The notes under the pieces: generated by a model
Told to the model about the DNA's origin: nothing
The model's input: the letters and a program-made list of their open reading frames with translations, nothing else
Databases searched by the model: none
Position numbers and translations under genes: made by a program
Shown: positions 19,615 to 27,872 of the stretch, piece after piece
How the letters are laid out: each line of letters opens with the position of its first letter
How positions within the stretch are numbered: the stretch's first letter is position 1
Source: UBA2784 sp964494625
GTDB lineage: Bacteria; Pseudomonadota; Alphaproteobacteria; Micropepsales; Micropepsaceae
Reading direction: 5' to 3'
DNA: 64,000 nucleotides
Assembly (NCBI GenBank): GCA_964494625.1
Contig: CAZBRT010000001.1
Span: forward strand, 806,001-870,000

Positions 19615-19666
19615 CACTTTTTTCCCTTGCCCCCCTTCCTCCCGAGAGCATGGCCGAGAAACGACA

Positions 19667-20119
19667 ATGCTGAGACTTTCCAGAAAAACGATCCTTGCGC
19701 TTGAGGCGGTGGTGGATATCGCCATCAACGCGCGGCCCGACCCCGTGCAGTCGAAAGAGATCACGCGTCGGCAGGGCATTCCGCAGCGTTATCTCGAACA
19801 GGTGATGCAGGCGCTGGTGCATGCCGGCATATTGCGCGGCGTGCGCGGTCCGCGCGGCGGCTATCGGTTGGCGCGCGAGCGGCGGCGCATTTCCGTCGGA
19901 GACGTGGTGCGCGTGGTTGCCCTCCTGGAGGCGGCGGATGAAGAGCCGCTGGCGCCGGGCTCCGAGTTGGCCCAGCGGGTCGTGCGGCCCTTGGTCGAAA
20001 AGACCCATGGCGACCTGATGACGCGGCTCGACGGCGTTTCCATCGAGGAATTGTGCAGCGAAGCCGAGAAAAAGGGCGTGGGCGGCCATGAAGCCGAGCG
20101 CCAGGATTTCACCATCTGA
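19667..20119 (+). CDS. Rrf2-family transcriptional regulator
   Basis: 150 residues from the ATG before LRLSRKTILALEAVVDIA; an upstream in-frame start would overlap dut. It has the Rrf2 winged helix (SKEITRRQGIPQRYLEQVMQ, then VRGPRGGYRLAR wing). Only one cysteine (EELCSEA) is present, so the three-cysteine Fe-S site of IscR/NsrR is absent and it is more like the cysteine regulator CymR. cysK starts 41 bases downstream on the same strand, suggesting control of cysteine synthesis; that link is inferred. Confidence 0.88.
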   Translation: MLRLSRKTILALEAVVDIAINARPDPVQSKEITRRQGIPQRYLEQVMQALVHAGILRGVRGPRGGYRLARERRRISVGDVVRVVALLEAADEEPLAPGSELAQRVVRPLVEKTHGDLMTRLDGVSIEELCSEAEKKGVGGHEAERQDFTI

Positions 20120-20160
20120 AACTTCCCGACCTGAACCTTCCATGTGATTGGCGAAGCGAC

Positions 20161-21123
20161 ATGACAAGCACGCAGAAACCCGGCCGCGGCCGCATCTATG
20201 ATTCCATCACCGACACGATCGGCGATACGCCGCTGGTGCGTGTGCCGCGCCTGTCGCGCGAAGCGGGGACGAAGGCCGATCTTCTGCTCAAGCTCGAGTT
20301 CTTCAATCCGATTGCCAGCGTGAAGGACCGTATCGGCGTTGCCATGATCGATGCGCTGGAGGCATCCGGCAAACTTACGCGCGGCAAAAGCATCATCATC
20401 GAGCCGACCTCGGGCAATACCGGCATTGCGCTGGCCTTTGTGGCAGCGGCGCGCGGCTATCGCCTGATCCTGTGCATGCCGGAATCGATGTCGGTCGAAC
20501 GACGCAAGATGCTTCTCCTCCTCGGTGCCGAACTTGAGCTGACGCCGGCAGCCAACGGCATGCGCGGCGCGGTTGCGCGTGCGAGCGAACTGGTGGCGGC
20601 AACGCCAAATTCTCTCATGCCCCAGCAATTCGAGAATCCGGCCAATCCCGAAATCCACCGCCGCACCACGGCGGAGGAAATCTGGAATGACACGCAAGGC
20701 AAGGTGGATGCCGTCATCAGCGGCATCGGTACCGGCGGCACGATCACGGGCATCGGCAGCGTCTTGAAGGCGCGCAAGCCGGGGTTGCGGATGGTGGCGG
20801 TGGAGCCCGAAGATTCCGCCGTGCTCTCGGGCCGTCCGCCGGGGCCGCACAAGATACAGGGCATTGGTGCGGGGTTCGTGCCGGGCATTCTTGACCGCAG
20901 CGTGATCGACGAGATCATCACGATCTCAAACGAGACCGCGTTCCAGCATGCGCGCAAGGCGGCAAGGCTGGAGGGCATTCCCTGCGGCATCTCGAGCGGT
21001 GCGGCGATTGCCGCGGGACTTGAAGTTGCCGCGCGTCCCGCAATGGCGGGCAAGACCGTGGTTGTGATCATTCCCTCGTTTGCCGAGCGCTATCTCTCGA
21101 CGGCGTTGTTCGAGGGGCTCTAG
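20161..21123 (+). CDS. cysK: Cysteine synthase A (O-acetylserine sulphhydrylase)
   Basis: 320 residues, PLP fold type II. The PLP lysine is in NPIASVKDRIG, the substrate loop is TSGNTGIAL, and the phosphate-binding loop is GIGTGGTITGIG. It makes cysteine from O-acetylserine and sulphide. CysM-type or cystathionine synthase alternatives are less likely given length and motifs. It lies just downstream of the Rrf2 regulator and converges with a small gene 7 bases beyond its stop. Confidence 0.95.
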   Translation: MTSTQKPGRGRIYDSITDTIGDTPLVRVPRLSREAGTKADLLLKLEFFNPIASVKDRIGVAMIDALEASGKLTRGKSIIIEPTSGNTGIALAFVAAARGYRLILCMPESMSVERRKMLLLLGAELELTPAANGMRGAVARASELVAATPNSLMPQQFENPANPEIHRRTTAEEIWNDTQGKVDAVISGIGTGGTITGIGSVLKARKPGLRMVAVEPEDSAVLSGRPPGPHKIQGIGAGFVPGILDRSVIDEIITISNETAFQHARKAARLEGIPCGISSGAAIAAGLEVAARPAMAGKTVVVIIPSFAERYLSTALFEGL

Positions 21124-21130
21124 GCCAACG

Positions 21131-21340
21131 TTACTGGATCGTGATGCGGGCGCGGCGCGACAGGCGCCCCGCCAGCATGTCGATCACGAGTGAACGCAGG
21201 CAGCGCCAATGGTGGGCGCGGTCCTTTTCGCCCTGATCCTCAAGCTCGTTGACGGCGCGCTCGGCAAAGCCCAGCGCGTTGGCGCCGTGCTTCTCCACCA
21301 TGAAGGCGGCAAGCGACTGGAAATCGTGAGCGGTGAGCAT
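21131..21340 (-). CDS. Small conserved-looking hypothetical protein
   Basis: 69 residues, no signal peptide or membrane segment, mostly helical (MLTAHDFQSLAAFMVEKHG, then ALGFAERAVNELEDQGEKD). The acidic/basic pattern and codon-position bias look coding, and related short ORFs with an EKDRAHHW-like motif are common in alphaproteobacteria. Function unknown. Convergent with cysK. Confidence 0.7.
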   Translation of the reverse strand: MLTAHDFQSLAAFMVEKHGANALGFAERAVNELEDQGEKDRAHHWRCLRSLVIDMLAGRLSRRARITIQ

Positions 21341-21508
21341 GGCGCATCTCCTCTGGCCTTCTGGCCTGGTGAAACGAAGTGTTCACCATGTGCCAAGCAA
21401 GGGACGCGCCAGATGGGGACATGAATCATTTCAGGGGGTTGGCCGGGCTCCGTCGGCATGGCCGCGCCGCATGCGGCAGGAATTGCCGGGTGCTTGCACA
21501 GGACGGCC

Positions 21509-21955
21509 CTATTCGCTGACCAGCCCGACCTTGTCGCCGGTCGAGATCACGCCGCCCTCCAGCACCTTGCAGCAGACGCCGCCGCGCCAATCGGGTGCCA
21601 GCGCCGCGCGCAAGCCGGCATGCTGTTTTTCCATGATGCCGCAGGGCTTTGTTTTCTGCGTCACCATCAGGAGGACGGAGCCGATGCGCAGCCGCGCGCC
21701 CCATTCCTGCGGCGCATCCATGCCGTCGACATAAAGATTGGCGCGGCGCAGCGTCCACGGCAGATCAACACCCAGTTCGCGACACGCCGCCTGCCAGCCC
21801 GCGCGGAAAAGAACAGTCACTTGCCGGTCCTTGATGATGCCGCGCGCATCACCTTCGATGCCTGTGGCGGCACTGACCGCCACATGCGCGACCTCCTCCA
21901 GCGCCCCGCGCTTTTGGGCCGCGCGCTGGATGGCGAGAAGGGTGCCGCGCAACAT
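21509..21955 (-). CDS. MOSC-domain protein
   Basis: 148 residues from the ATG before LRGTLLAIQRA; an earlier start would lie inside the acyl-CoA ligase gene. It has the MOSC beta-barrel pattern with GIEGDARG, RQVTVLF and the cysteine-containing ends CGIME and GGVCCKVLEGG. MOSC domains handle sulphur or molybdenum cofactor transfer. It begins 5 bases after the ligase stop and is probably cotranscribed. The substrate is not known. Confidence 0.88.
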   Translation of the reverse strand: MLRGTLLAIQRAAQKRGALEEVAHVAVSAATGIEGDARGIIKDRQVTVLFRAGWQAACRELGVDLPWTLRRANLYVDGMDAPQEWGARLRIGSVLLMVTQKTKPCGIMEKQHAGLRAALAPDWRGGVCCKVLEGGVISTGDKVGLVSE

Positions 21956-21960
21956 CACCT

Positions 21961-23523
21961 TCAGTTCACCCGGCGGGTCCTGCCGGCCCAGTAAGGTTCG
22001 CGGAGTTCGCGGCGAAGGATCTTTCCTGACGGATTGCGCGGGAGCGCGCCGATCATGTCGATGGATTTCGGGCATTTGTAGCCCGCAATCTTCGTGCGGC
22101 AGAAGGCGATGATCTCGTCCGGCGATGCCTTGGCGTCCTTCTTGAGAACCACGATCCCCTTGACCGCCTCACCCCATTTTTCATCCGGCACGCCGATCAC
22201 CGCAGCGTCGGCCACAGCGGGGTGGCCCATCAGCGCGTTCTCGACCTCGGCGGGATAGATGTTCTCGCCGCCCGACACGATCATGTCCTTCACGCGGTCA
22301 TAGATGAACAGGAACCCGTCGGCGTCAAAGAAACCGGCGTCGCCCGTGTGGAACCAGCCATTGACGATCGATTTGGCGGTTGCGTCCGGCTTGTTCCAGT
22401 AGCCCTTCATCAAGGTGGGCGAGCGCATGATGATCTCGCCCACGCTTTCCGCCTTCACGTCCTTGCCATGCTCATCAACCACGCGGATGTCAAAGCCGGG
22501 ATAGGGCTTGCCGCATGAGCGCAGCCGCGCACCGACATGATCGGGCGGGGAAAGCATCGTGCCCGCGCCCACGGTTTCGGTGAGGCCATAGAGCTGGAGA
22601 AAATCGCATTTGAGAAGACGCTTGGCGGTCACCAGCGTTTCCTCCGCAATGGGTGAGGCGCCATAGAACACGCGCTTCAGTGACGAGAGATCACGCTTCT
22701 CAAGGCCGGGTACCTGGATCAGGAACTGGATGACGGCGGGCACCAGGAACATGTCGCGGATGCGGTATTTCTCGATGAGGTCGAGCACCTTTACGGGATC
22801 GACCATCTTCATGACGATCGCGCAGGCGCCCTGACCCACTGAAACAAGTCCGGCATTCACGCCCGCCACATGGAAGTTCGGCATGGCAACCAGATTGGGC
22901 GCACCGGCGTCGTAAAGCGCCCAGCCTGCCTTCTCGGCCATGGCGAAGAAGGCGATGTAATTGTCATTGGTCAGCTGCACACCCTTGGGGTGGCCGGTCG
23001 TGCCCGACGTGTAAAGCTGGATCACGTCGTCATTGCCTTGCGTCGGCAGCATCGGATCGGTGCGGCTCTGGCGGTCGCGCCAATCGGCATAGGCAGGCCA
23101 TCCGGCATGACCGCCATCAATCGCGATGAAGTGCTTTACCGTCTTCAGCTCGCCCCTGATCGCCTCGATCATCGGCACGAACTCGGCGCCCACAAACATC
23201 ACCTCGGCATGGGCGTCGTTCAGCACATAGACGACTTCCGGCCCGGCCAGCCGCCAGTTGACGCCGACCAGCACCGTGTTCGACTTGAAGCAGCCAAACA
23301 CCGTCTCGAAGAAATAGTCGGAATTCATGCCGATATAGCCGATGCGCGCCTGCGGCTTGATGCCAAGGGCGATCAGGCCGTTGGCGACCCGGCTTGCCCG
23401 TGCGTCAAGCTCGGCAAAGCTTGTGGCGCGGTTCTCAAAGACCAGGGCGATGTCGTTGGGCCGCTGCCTGGCCTGGGAGCGGGTCAGGTCGGCGCAAGTG
23501 CGGATGGCGGCAAGATCAAACAT
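21961..23523 (-). CDS. Fatty-acid/acyl-CoA synthetase (AMP-binding)
   Basis: 520 residues from the ATG before FDLAAIRTCADL. It is an ANL-superfamily ligase: P-loop YTSGTTGHPKGV, YGLTETVGAGT, the hinge YDRVKDMIVSGGENIYPAEVE, and the C-terminal catalytic lysine in NPSGKILRREL. It activates a carboxylate to acyl-AMP and then acyl-CoA. Size and motifs fit the long-chain ligase subgroup (FadD3/FadK-like). It is probably the first gene of an operon with the MOSC gene; a CMD-family gene diverges from its 5' side. Confidence 0.92.
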   Translation of the reverse strand: MFDLAAIRTCADLTRSQARQRPNDIALVFENRATSFAELDARASRVANGLIALGIKPQARIGYIGMNSDYFFETVFGCFKSNTVLVGVNWRLAGPEVVYVLNDAHAEVMFVGAEFVPMIEAIRGELKTVKHFIAIDGGHAGWPAYADWRDRQSRTDPMLPTQGNDDVIQLYTSGTTGHPKGVQLTNDNYIAFFAMAEKAGWALYDAGAPNLVAMPNFHVAGVNAGLVSVGQGACAIVMKMVDPVKVLDLIEKYRIRDMFLVPAVIQFLIQVPGLEKRDLSSLKRVFYGASPIAEETLVTAKRLLKCDFLQLYGLTETVGAGTMLSPPDHVGARLRSCGKPYPGFDIRVVDEHGKDVKAESVGEIIMRSPTLMKGYWNKPDATAKSIVNGWFHTGDAGFFDADGFLFIYDRVKDMIVSGGENIYPAEVENALMGHPAVADAAVIGVPDEKWGEAVKGIVVLKKDAKASPDEIIAFCRTKIAGYKCPKSIDMIGALPRNPSGKILRRELREPYWAGRTRRVN

Positions 23524-23657
23524 CGGTCTCTGGTCCTTGGCGTTAAGTGCAATTGCCGTGAAGATGGGCCCCAATCCGGCCGACTGTAGCAAGCCTGCCG
23601 CGTGTGGCAATCTGTGGCCAGAGCCGGAAAGCCCGGAACGAAAATGGGGAATTATCC

Positions 23658-24230
23658 ATGGCAGACGCGAAGAGAGACGTTGCAAAGCGCGCAAGCCTGC
23701 TTGATGCGCAAAGCGCGCCCGCGGAAGCACGCGAGATGCTCGCGCGCCTGCCGCCGCTCAACATTTTCCGTACGATGGCCCATGGCGGGGCCTTGCTGCC
23801 CGCCTTTGTCCATTTCGGGAATTTTCTCCTGATGAAGACAAAGCTCGATCCCGTGCTGCGCGAGATCGCCATCATCCGCGTCGGCGTGCTCTCGCGCGCG
23901 CCCTATGAGGTGGCGCAACACGAAAAGATCGGCCGCGACCTTGGCATGAGCGCAGCGCTTCTGTCCGCCATCCACGAGGGCGCGCAAGCGCCTGCCTTCG
24001 ATGAGCTGCAGCGCCTTGTCATGCGCTATACCGATGACGTGGTCAAAAATGTGCGGGCGGGCGATGAGACCTATGCGCCGCTGGCGCAGCGCCTGTCATT
24101 GCAGGAAATGCAGGAGCTGACGGTCACCATCGGCTTCTACATGGCGGTCAGCCGCTTCCTCGAGACGTTTGACGTTTCGCTGGACGGCGAAAGCGGGGCA
24201 GGCGTGGACCTGACGCGGAAGGATCGCTGA
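23658..24230 (+). CDS. Carboxymuconolactone decarboxylase family protein
   Basis: 190 residues from the ATG of MADAKRDVAKRA. The CMD fold is shown by LREIAIIRVGVL, YEVAQHEKIGRDLGM and ELTVTIGFYMAVSRFLETF. The AhpD-type CxxC is absent, so it is not a thiol peroxidase partner; these proteins usually act in aromatic or lactone metabolism. It lies next to a ligase that could feed the same pathway. Its last 83 bases overlap the end of a convergent membrane-protein gene. Confidence 0.88.
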   Translation: MADAKRDVAKRASLLDAQSAPAEAREMLARLPPLNIFRTMAHGGALLPAFVHFGNFLLMKTKLDPVLREIAIIRVGVLSRAPYEVAQHEKIGRDLGMSAALLSAIHEGAQAPAFDELQRLVMRYTDDVVKNVRAGDETYAPLAQRLSLQEMQELTVTIGFYMAVSRFLETFDVSLDGESGAGVDLTRKDR

Positions 24231-25509
24231 GCGCGGCCGAGACAAGGAACGCCGCCGTCATCGCCAGAAGCCAGGTCAGGCTGCGATGGGTGAACCAGAC
24301 ATGGGCGATCGTATGAACCGCGATCACCTCAAGCGCTGCGAGCGCGAGGCTGACCGGCACGAAAGCGAGCGCGATGACCGGGCGTGAATTGTGCCTGAAG
24401 GAGAGCACGGCAGCGAGCGCGGCTGCGAGCCCATAGAGCGCAACCGGTTGCCATGCCGGGAATGACCGCATGATGACGGACATGGCGGCGGCAAAGAGAG
24501 GCGGGGCGTCACTTCCCGCCGCCGACCAGCGGCTGAAATCGCCTGACCGGATGAATTCGACCGTGCTGCTTTCCTGCCAGACGGCAATGGCGGCAAGGCC
24601 CCATTTCATCGACCACATCAGTGCGTAGCCCGCCAGAACCAATCCAAAACCGGTCAGCGTGCGCCGGAAAGTCATCCAGGGCGCCAGATGTGCACGACGC
24701 GCCGCGAAGAGGGCAGCAAAGCCGGCAAGGCCCGCAAGCAGCGACGGGTTATAGAGAAAGTCGAAATAATTGTAGGCCGCACCGGCACAAAGCGCACAGA
24801 GCCAGAAGGAACCGGGCCGCGTGCGGGCGACATGCATGAGGGCGGCCGCCGAGAGCAGCAGGGCAGAAAGCGAAATCGCCTGCGTCGGCATGGTGGCCGA
24901 TGCGGCAAAGTCTGTCGCGGCAAGAATGAGACCGGCAAAGAGGGCCGTCGGCAGGCCTCCGGCCAGGCGCATCATGCTGGCGGCAAAGGCAATAAGCGAG
25001 AGGAAGGCGAGTACAGCGACCGCCATCCGGAATGTCTCGTAGCCGAAAACCGACAGGCCCAGGCGGTGAATGACCAGATTGCCGTGCCAGTAGCGGGCAT
25101 AGTCAAACCAGCCCACTTCATCCGGGTTGGCGACGCCGCGGGCCAGCGTTGCGCAATAGGTTTCCTCGGGAATCCAGGCAACGGCGCGCGACATCACCAA
25201 AAGCCGGAATGTGGTCGGACCCTCCTCTTGCCACAGGATGGAGAGCGTCGCGCAGTCGGAAAACCAGCTGGGCGAAAGCCTGGTCGGTCCTTTGGGTTCA
25301 TCTTCATCGACCAACCTGCCGCTTGTCACTGCTGCCGCGACATGCTCCCGGATGGATGATCGGTCCGCCACAGCATGGCTTGCGGCATGGAGCGCCAGAC
25401 CCACGAGGCAGAGCGCGGCAAGGCATGAAGCGCCAAGAGCAACACGCGCCAGAATGCGCCCCCAGACGGGCGGCAGCATTTGGCGCATCGGGCGTGATGG
25501 GTTACCCAT
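24148..25509 (-). CDS. Multi-pass membrane protein, possibly a GtrC-type glycosyltransferase
   Basis: 453 residues from the ATG at 25509; starts at 25488 or 25479 are alternatives. It has one N-terminal membrane segment, then a periplasmic-looking loop of about 100 residues, then eight or more further hydrophobic segments. This resembles polyprenyl-phosphate-sugar-using GT-C enzymes. I do not recognise a specific family. The neighbours are a divergent DPMS-like glycosyltransferase and a GtrA flippase-like gene, and together the three form a gtr-type set. The 3' end overlaps the CMD-family gene by 83 bases. Confidence 0.7.
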   Translation of the reverse strand: MGNPSRPMRQMLPPVWGRILARVALGASCLAALCLVGLALHAASHAVADRSSIREHVAAAVTSGRLVDEDEPKGPTRLSPSWFSDCATLSILWQEEGPTTFRLLVMSRAVAWIPEETYCATLARGVANPDEVGWFDYARYWHGNLVIHRLGLSVFGYETFRMAVAVLAFLSLIAFAASMMRLAGGLPTALFAGLILAATDFAASATMPTQAISLSALLLSAAALMHVARTRPGSFWLCALCAGAAYNYFDFLYNPSLLAGLAGFAALFAARRAHLAPWMTFRRTLTGFGLVLAGYALMWSMKWGLAAIAVWQESSTVEFIRSGDFSRWSAAGSDAPPLFAAAMSVIMRSFPAWQPVALYGLAAALAAVLSFRHNSRPVIALAFVPVSLALAALEVIAVHTIAHVWFTHRSLTWLLAMTAAFLVSAALSDPSASGPRLPRFRRPAKRQTSRGSG

Positions 25510-25514
25510 GGGGC

Positions 25515-26468
25515 ATGAACCCCATGAACACAGGTCCCGATGATCCGTCAACTGCCCGCATTGCAGTGCTAGTCCCTTGCCATGACGAGGAGGCTACGAT
25601 CGGTGCTGTCGTCACGGCCTTCCGCAAGGCCCTGCCGGACGCCCGGATCTTCGTTTACGACAACGCCTCGCGCGATCATACCATGCATGAAGCGGAAAAG
25701 GCGGGCGCCATCGTGCGGAGCGAGAAGCTGCCCGGCAAAGGCAATGTGGTGCGGCGCATGTTCGCCGATTGCGAGGCCGACATCTATGTCATCGTCGATG
25801 GCGACAATACGTATGATGCGGCGGCGGCACCGGGCATGATTGCCCGGTTGCGGAATGACCAGCTCGACATGGTGGTCGGCACGCGAGTGGCCAGCGGCAA
25901 GGCGGCCTATCGCCGGGGCCATCGCATGGGCAACCGGATTTTGACGGGGCTGGTGGCGCGCCTGTTCGGGCGGGCCTTCACCGACATGCTTTCAGGCTAT
26001 CGCGTGATGACGCGCCGCTTCGTCAAGAGTTTTCCGGCCGATGCACGCGGCTTTGAGGTCGAGACAGAGCTTGCGATCCACGCACTGGAACTGCGCGCGC
26101 CCACCGCCGAAATCCCGACAAATTACGACGAGCGGCCGCCGGGCTCGACCTCGAAGCTGCGTACCTTCCGGGACGGAGGGCACATCATCTGGTTCATCCT
26201 GCGCCTGATCGAGCGCGAACGTCCGATACTTTTCTATGGCACGCTGGCGGCGACGACGCTGCTGGTTGCCCTCGCCTTCGCGTTTCCTGTCCTGCGCGAC
26301 TATCATGAAACCGGCCTTGTCGCCCGGCTGCCAAGCTGGATTCTCAGTGTCTCGCTCGGTGTGGCGGGCGCCTTGTTCGGCGCGTGTGGCCTCATCCTCA
26401 ACGCGACACACACGATGCGGGTCGAGGCGCGGCGGCTTGCCTATCTGGCGATCCCGCTTCTGCCATGA
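25515..26468 (+). CDS. Family 2 glycosyltransferase with C-terminal membrane anchor (GtrB/DPMS-like)
   Basis: 317 residues from the ATG of MNPMNTGPDD; the ATG at 25524 is as likely. It has the GT2 nucleotide-sugar fold with IAVLVPCHDEEATI, FVYDNASRDHT and the acidic VIVDGDNTYDA, followed by two C-terminal membrane helices (FYGTLAATTLLVALAFAFPV and a second near 287-308). Members transfer a sugar to polyprenyl phosphate at the inner membrane. Its stop overlaps gtrA (ATGA). The sugar is unknown. Confidence 0.88.
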   Translation: MNPMNTGPDDPSTARIAVLVPCHDEEATIGAVVTAFRKALPDARIFVYDNASRDHTMHEAEKAGAIVRSEKLPGKGNVVRRMFADCEADIYVIVDGDNTYDAAAAPGMIARLRNDQLDMVVGTRVASGKAAYRRGHRMGNRILTGLVARLFGRAFTDMLSGYRVMTRRFVKSFPADARGFEVETELAIHALELRAPTAEIPTNYDERPPGSTSKLRTFRDGGHIIWFILRLIERERPILFYGTLAATTLLVALAFAFPVLRDYHETGLVARLPSWILSVSLGVAGALFGACGLILNATHTMRVEARRLAYLAIPLLP

Positions 26469-26866
26469 GGCGCAAGGCGACGGGCACCCTGACACCGTTC
26501 CTGACCTTCGGCGTGATCGGCGTTGTCGGGTATGGCGTCGATATTGGTGTGCTCCATCTGGTGCATCCTGTGGCGGGAGAATATGCGGGGCGCCTCCTCT
26601 CGTTTCTCGCGGCCATGAGCGTGACGTTTGTCCTCAACCGGGCCATCACGTTCCGGCACGCGGGCCCACGCGGCCTTGGGCATGCGCGTCAATGGGCGCG
26701 TTATGGCCTTGCCAATGCGGTCGGCGGCGCGTGCAATCTTGCCATCTATGCCATGCTTGTGGCGGCGGTGACCTTCTTTGCCGACAATCTCTGGGCAGCG
26801 GTAGCGGCAGGGTCGCTGGTCGGCTGGATCATCAATTTTGCACTGTCGCGCCGCTTCGTGTTTTGA
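26465..26866 (+). CDS. GtrA-family membrane protein (polyprenyl-linked sugar flippase-like)
   Basis: 133 residues with four membrane helices, beginning FLTFGVIGVVGYGVDIGVL and ending GWIINFALSRRFVF, the GtrA signature (N near the last helix and a short basic F-rich tail). GtrA proteins are thought to flip polyprenyl-phosphate sugars to the periplasmic face. It is coupled to the glycosyltransferase by a 4-base overlap. Confidence 0.9.
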   Translation: MRRKATGTLTPFLTFGVIGVVGYGVDIGVLHLVHPVAGEYAGRLLSFLAAMSVTFVLNRAITFRHAGPRGLGHARQWARYGLANAVGGACNLAIYAMLVAAVTFFADNLWAAVAAGSLVGWIINFALSRRFVF

Positions 26867-26903
26867 TCCACTTGCGTGCTTGGGGGATCAGGAGCCTTAC
26901 GCC

Positions 26904-27872
26904 ATGAAACTTGCCCATTCCCGGTTCGGTTATCGCAAGGGTCTTGAAGACCTCGGCAATGGCTGTTTTGCATGGCTGCAACCCGATGGCTCGTGGGGCT
27001 GGTCGAATGCGGGTCTTATCACGGACGGGAACGAGTCGTTGCTCGTCGATACGCTTTTCGACCTCCATCTCACGCGCGACATGCTTGATGCGATGAAGCG
27101 GGCAAGCAAGGCCGCGTCCAGCATCGGCACGCTCGTCAACACGCATCACAATGGCGATCATTGCTATGGCAATTGCCTGGTGCATGGCGCCGAGATCATC
27201 GCCAGTGCGCATGCGAAAGAGGAAATGACCCGCGAACCGCCCGCTCTCCTGCAGGGCTTCATGAAGGCAGCCCCCGGCCTTGGCGAGATGGGTGCCTATC
27301 TCACGCACTGCTTTGGTGCCTTCGACTTCAACGACATTCCCCAGACGCTGCCGACAACGACTTTTTCCGGCAACATGACCCGCCATGTGGGGTCAAAGCG
27401 CGTGGAACTGGTGGAAGTCGGCCCCGCGCATACGGGCGGCGATATCCTGGTGCATGTGCCGGATGACCGCTGTGTCTATACGGGCGACATACTCTTCATC
27501 GAGGGCCATCCCATCATGTGGGCGGGGCCGTCCGCCAACTGGATTGCCGCGTGCGAGAAGATCCTTGCCCTTGATGTCGAGACCATCGTGCCGGGCCACG
27601 GCCCCATTACCGACAAGAACGGCGTGCGCGCGGTCAGGGACTATCTCGCCTATATACGGGACGAGGCGAAAAGGCGCTTTGACGCAGGGCTTTCCTCATT
27701 CGAAGCAGCCATCGACATCTCGCTTGGCGATTATGACAGCTGGGGTGACGCCGAGCGCATTGCGGTCAATGTCGCAACGCTTTATCGCGAGTTCGGCTCG
27801 ACCGAAAAGACGCCCGACGCGGCGGAGCTGTTCGGTCGCATGGCCCTTATCTGGAAGGCACGACGCAAGTGA
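26904..27872 (+). CDS. MBL-fold metallohydrolase
   Basis: 322 residues from the ATG before KLAHSRFGYRKG. The metal-binding motif THHNGDH, a later VGPAHTGGDI histidine, VYTGDILF and a final VPGHGP histidine give a full metallo-beta-lactamase-fold site. No signal peptide. Related enzymes hydrolyse thioesters, lactones or similar. It is the first gene of a set with a GST and a carboxylesterase on the same strand, with a 4-base overlap (GTGA) into the GST gene, so an esterase/detoxification context is likely. The substrate is unknown. Confidence 0.88.
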   Translation: MKLAHSRFGYRKGLEDLGNGCFAWLQPDGSWGWSNAGLITDGNESLLVDTLFDLHLTRDMLDAMKRASKAASSIGTLVNTHHNGDHCYGNCLVHGAEIIASAHAKEEMTREPPALLQGFMKAAPGLGEMGAYLTHCFGAFDFNDIPQTLPTTTFSGNMTRHVGSKRVELVEVGPAHTGGDILVHVPDDRCVYTGDILFIEGHPIMWAGPSANWIAACEKILALDVETIVPGHGPITDKNGVRAVRDYLAYIRDEAKRRFDAGLSSFEAAIDISLGDYDSWGDAERIAVNVATLYREFGSTEKTPDAAELFGRMALIWKARRK

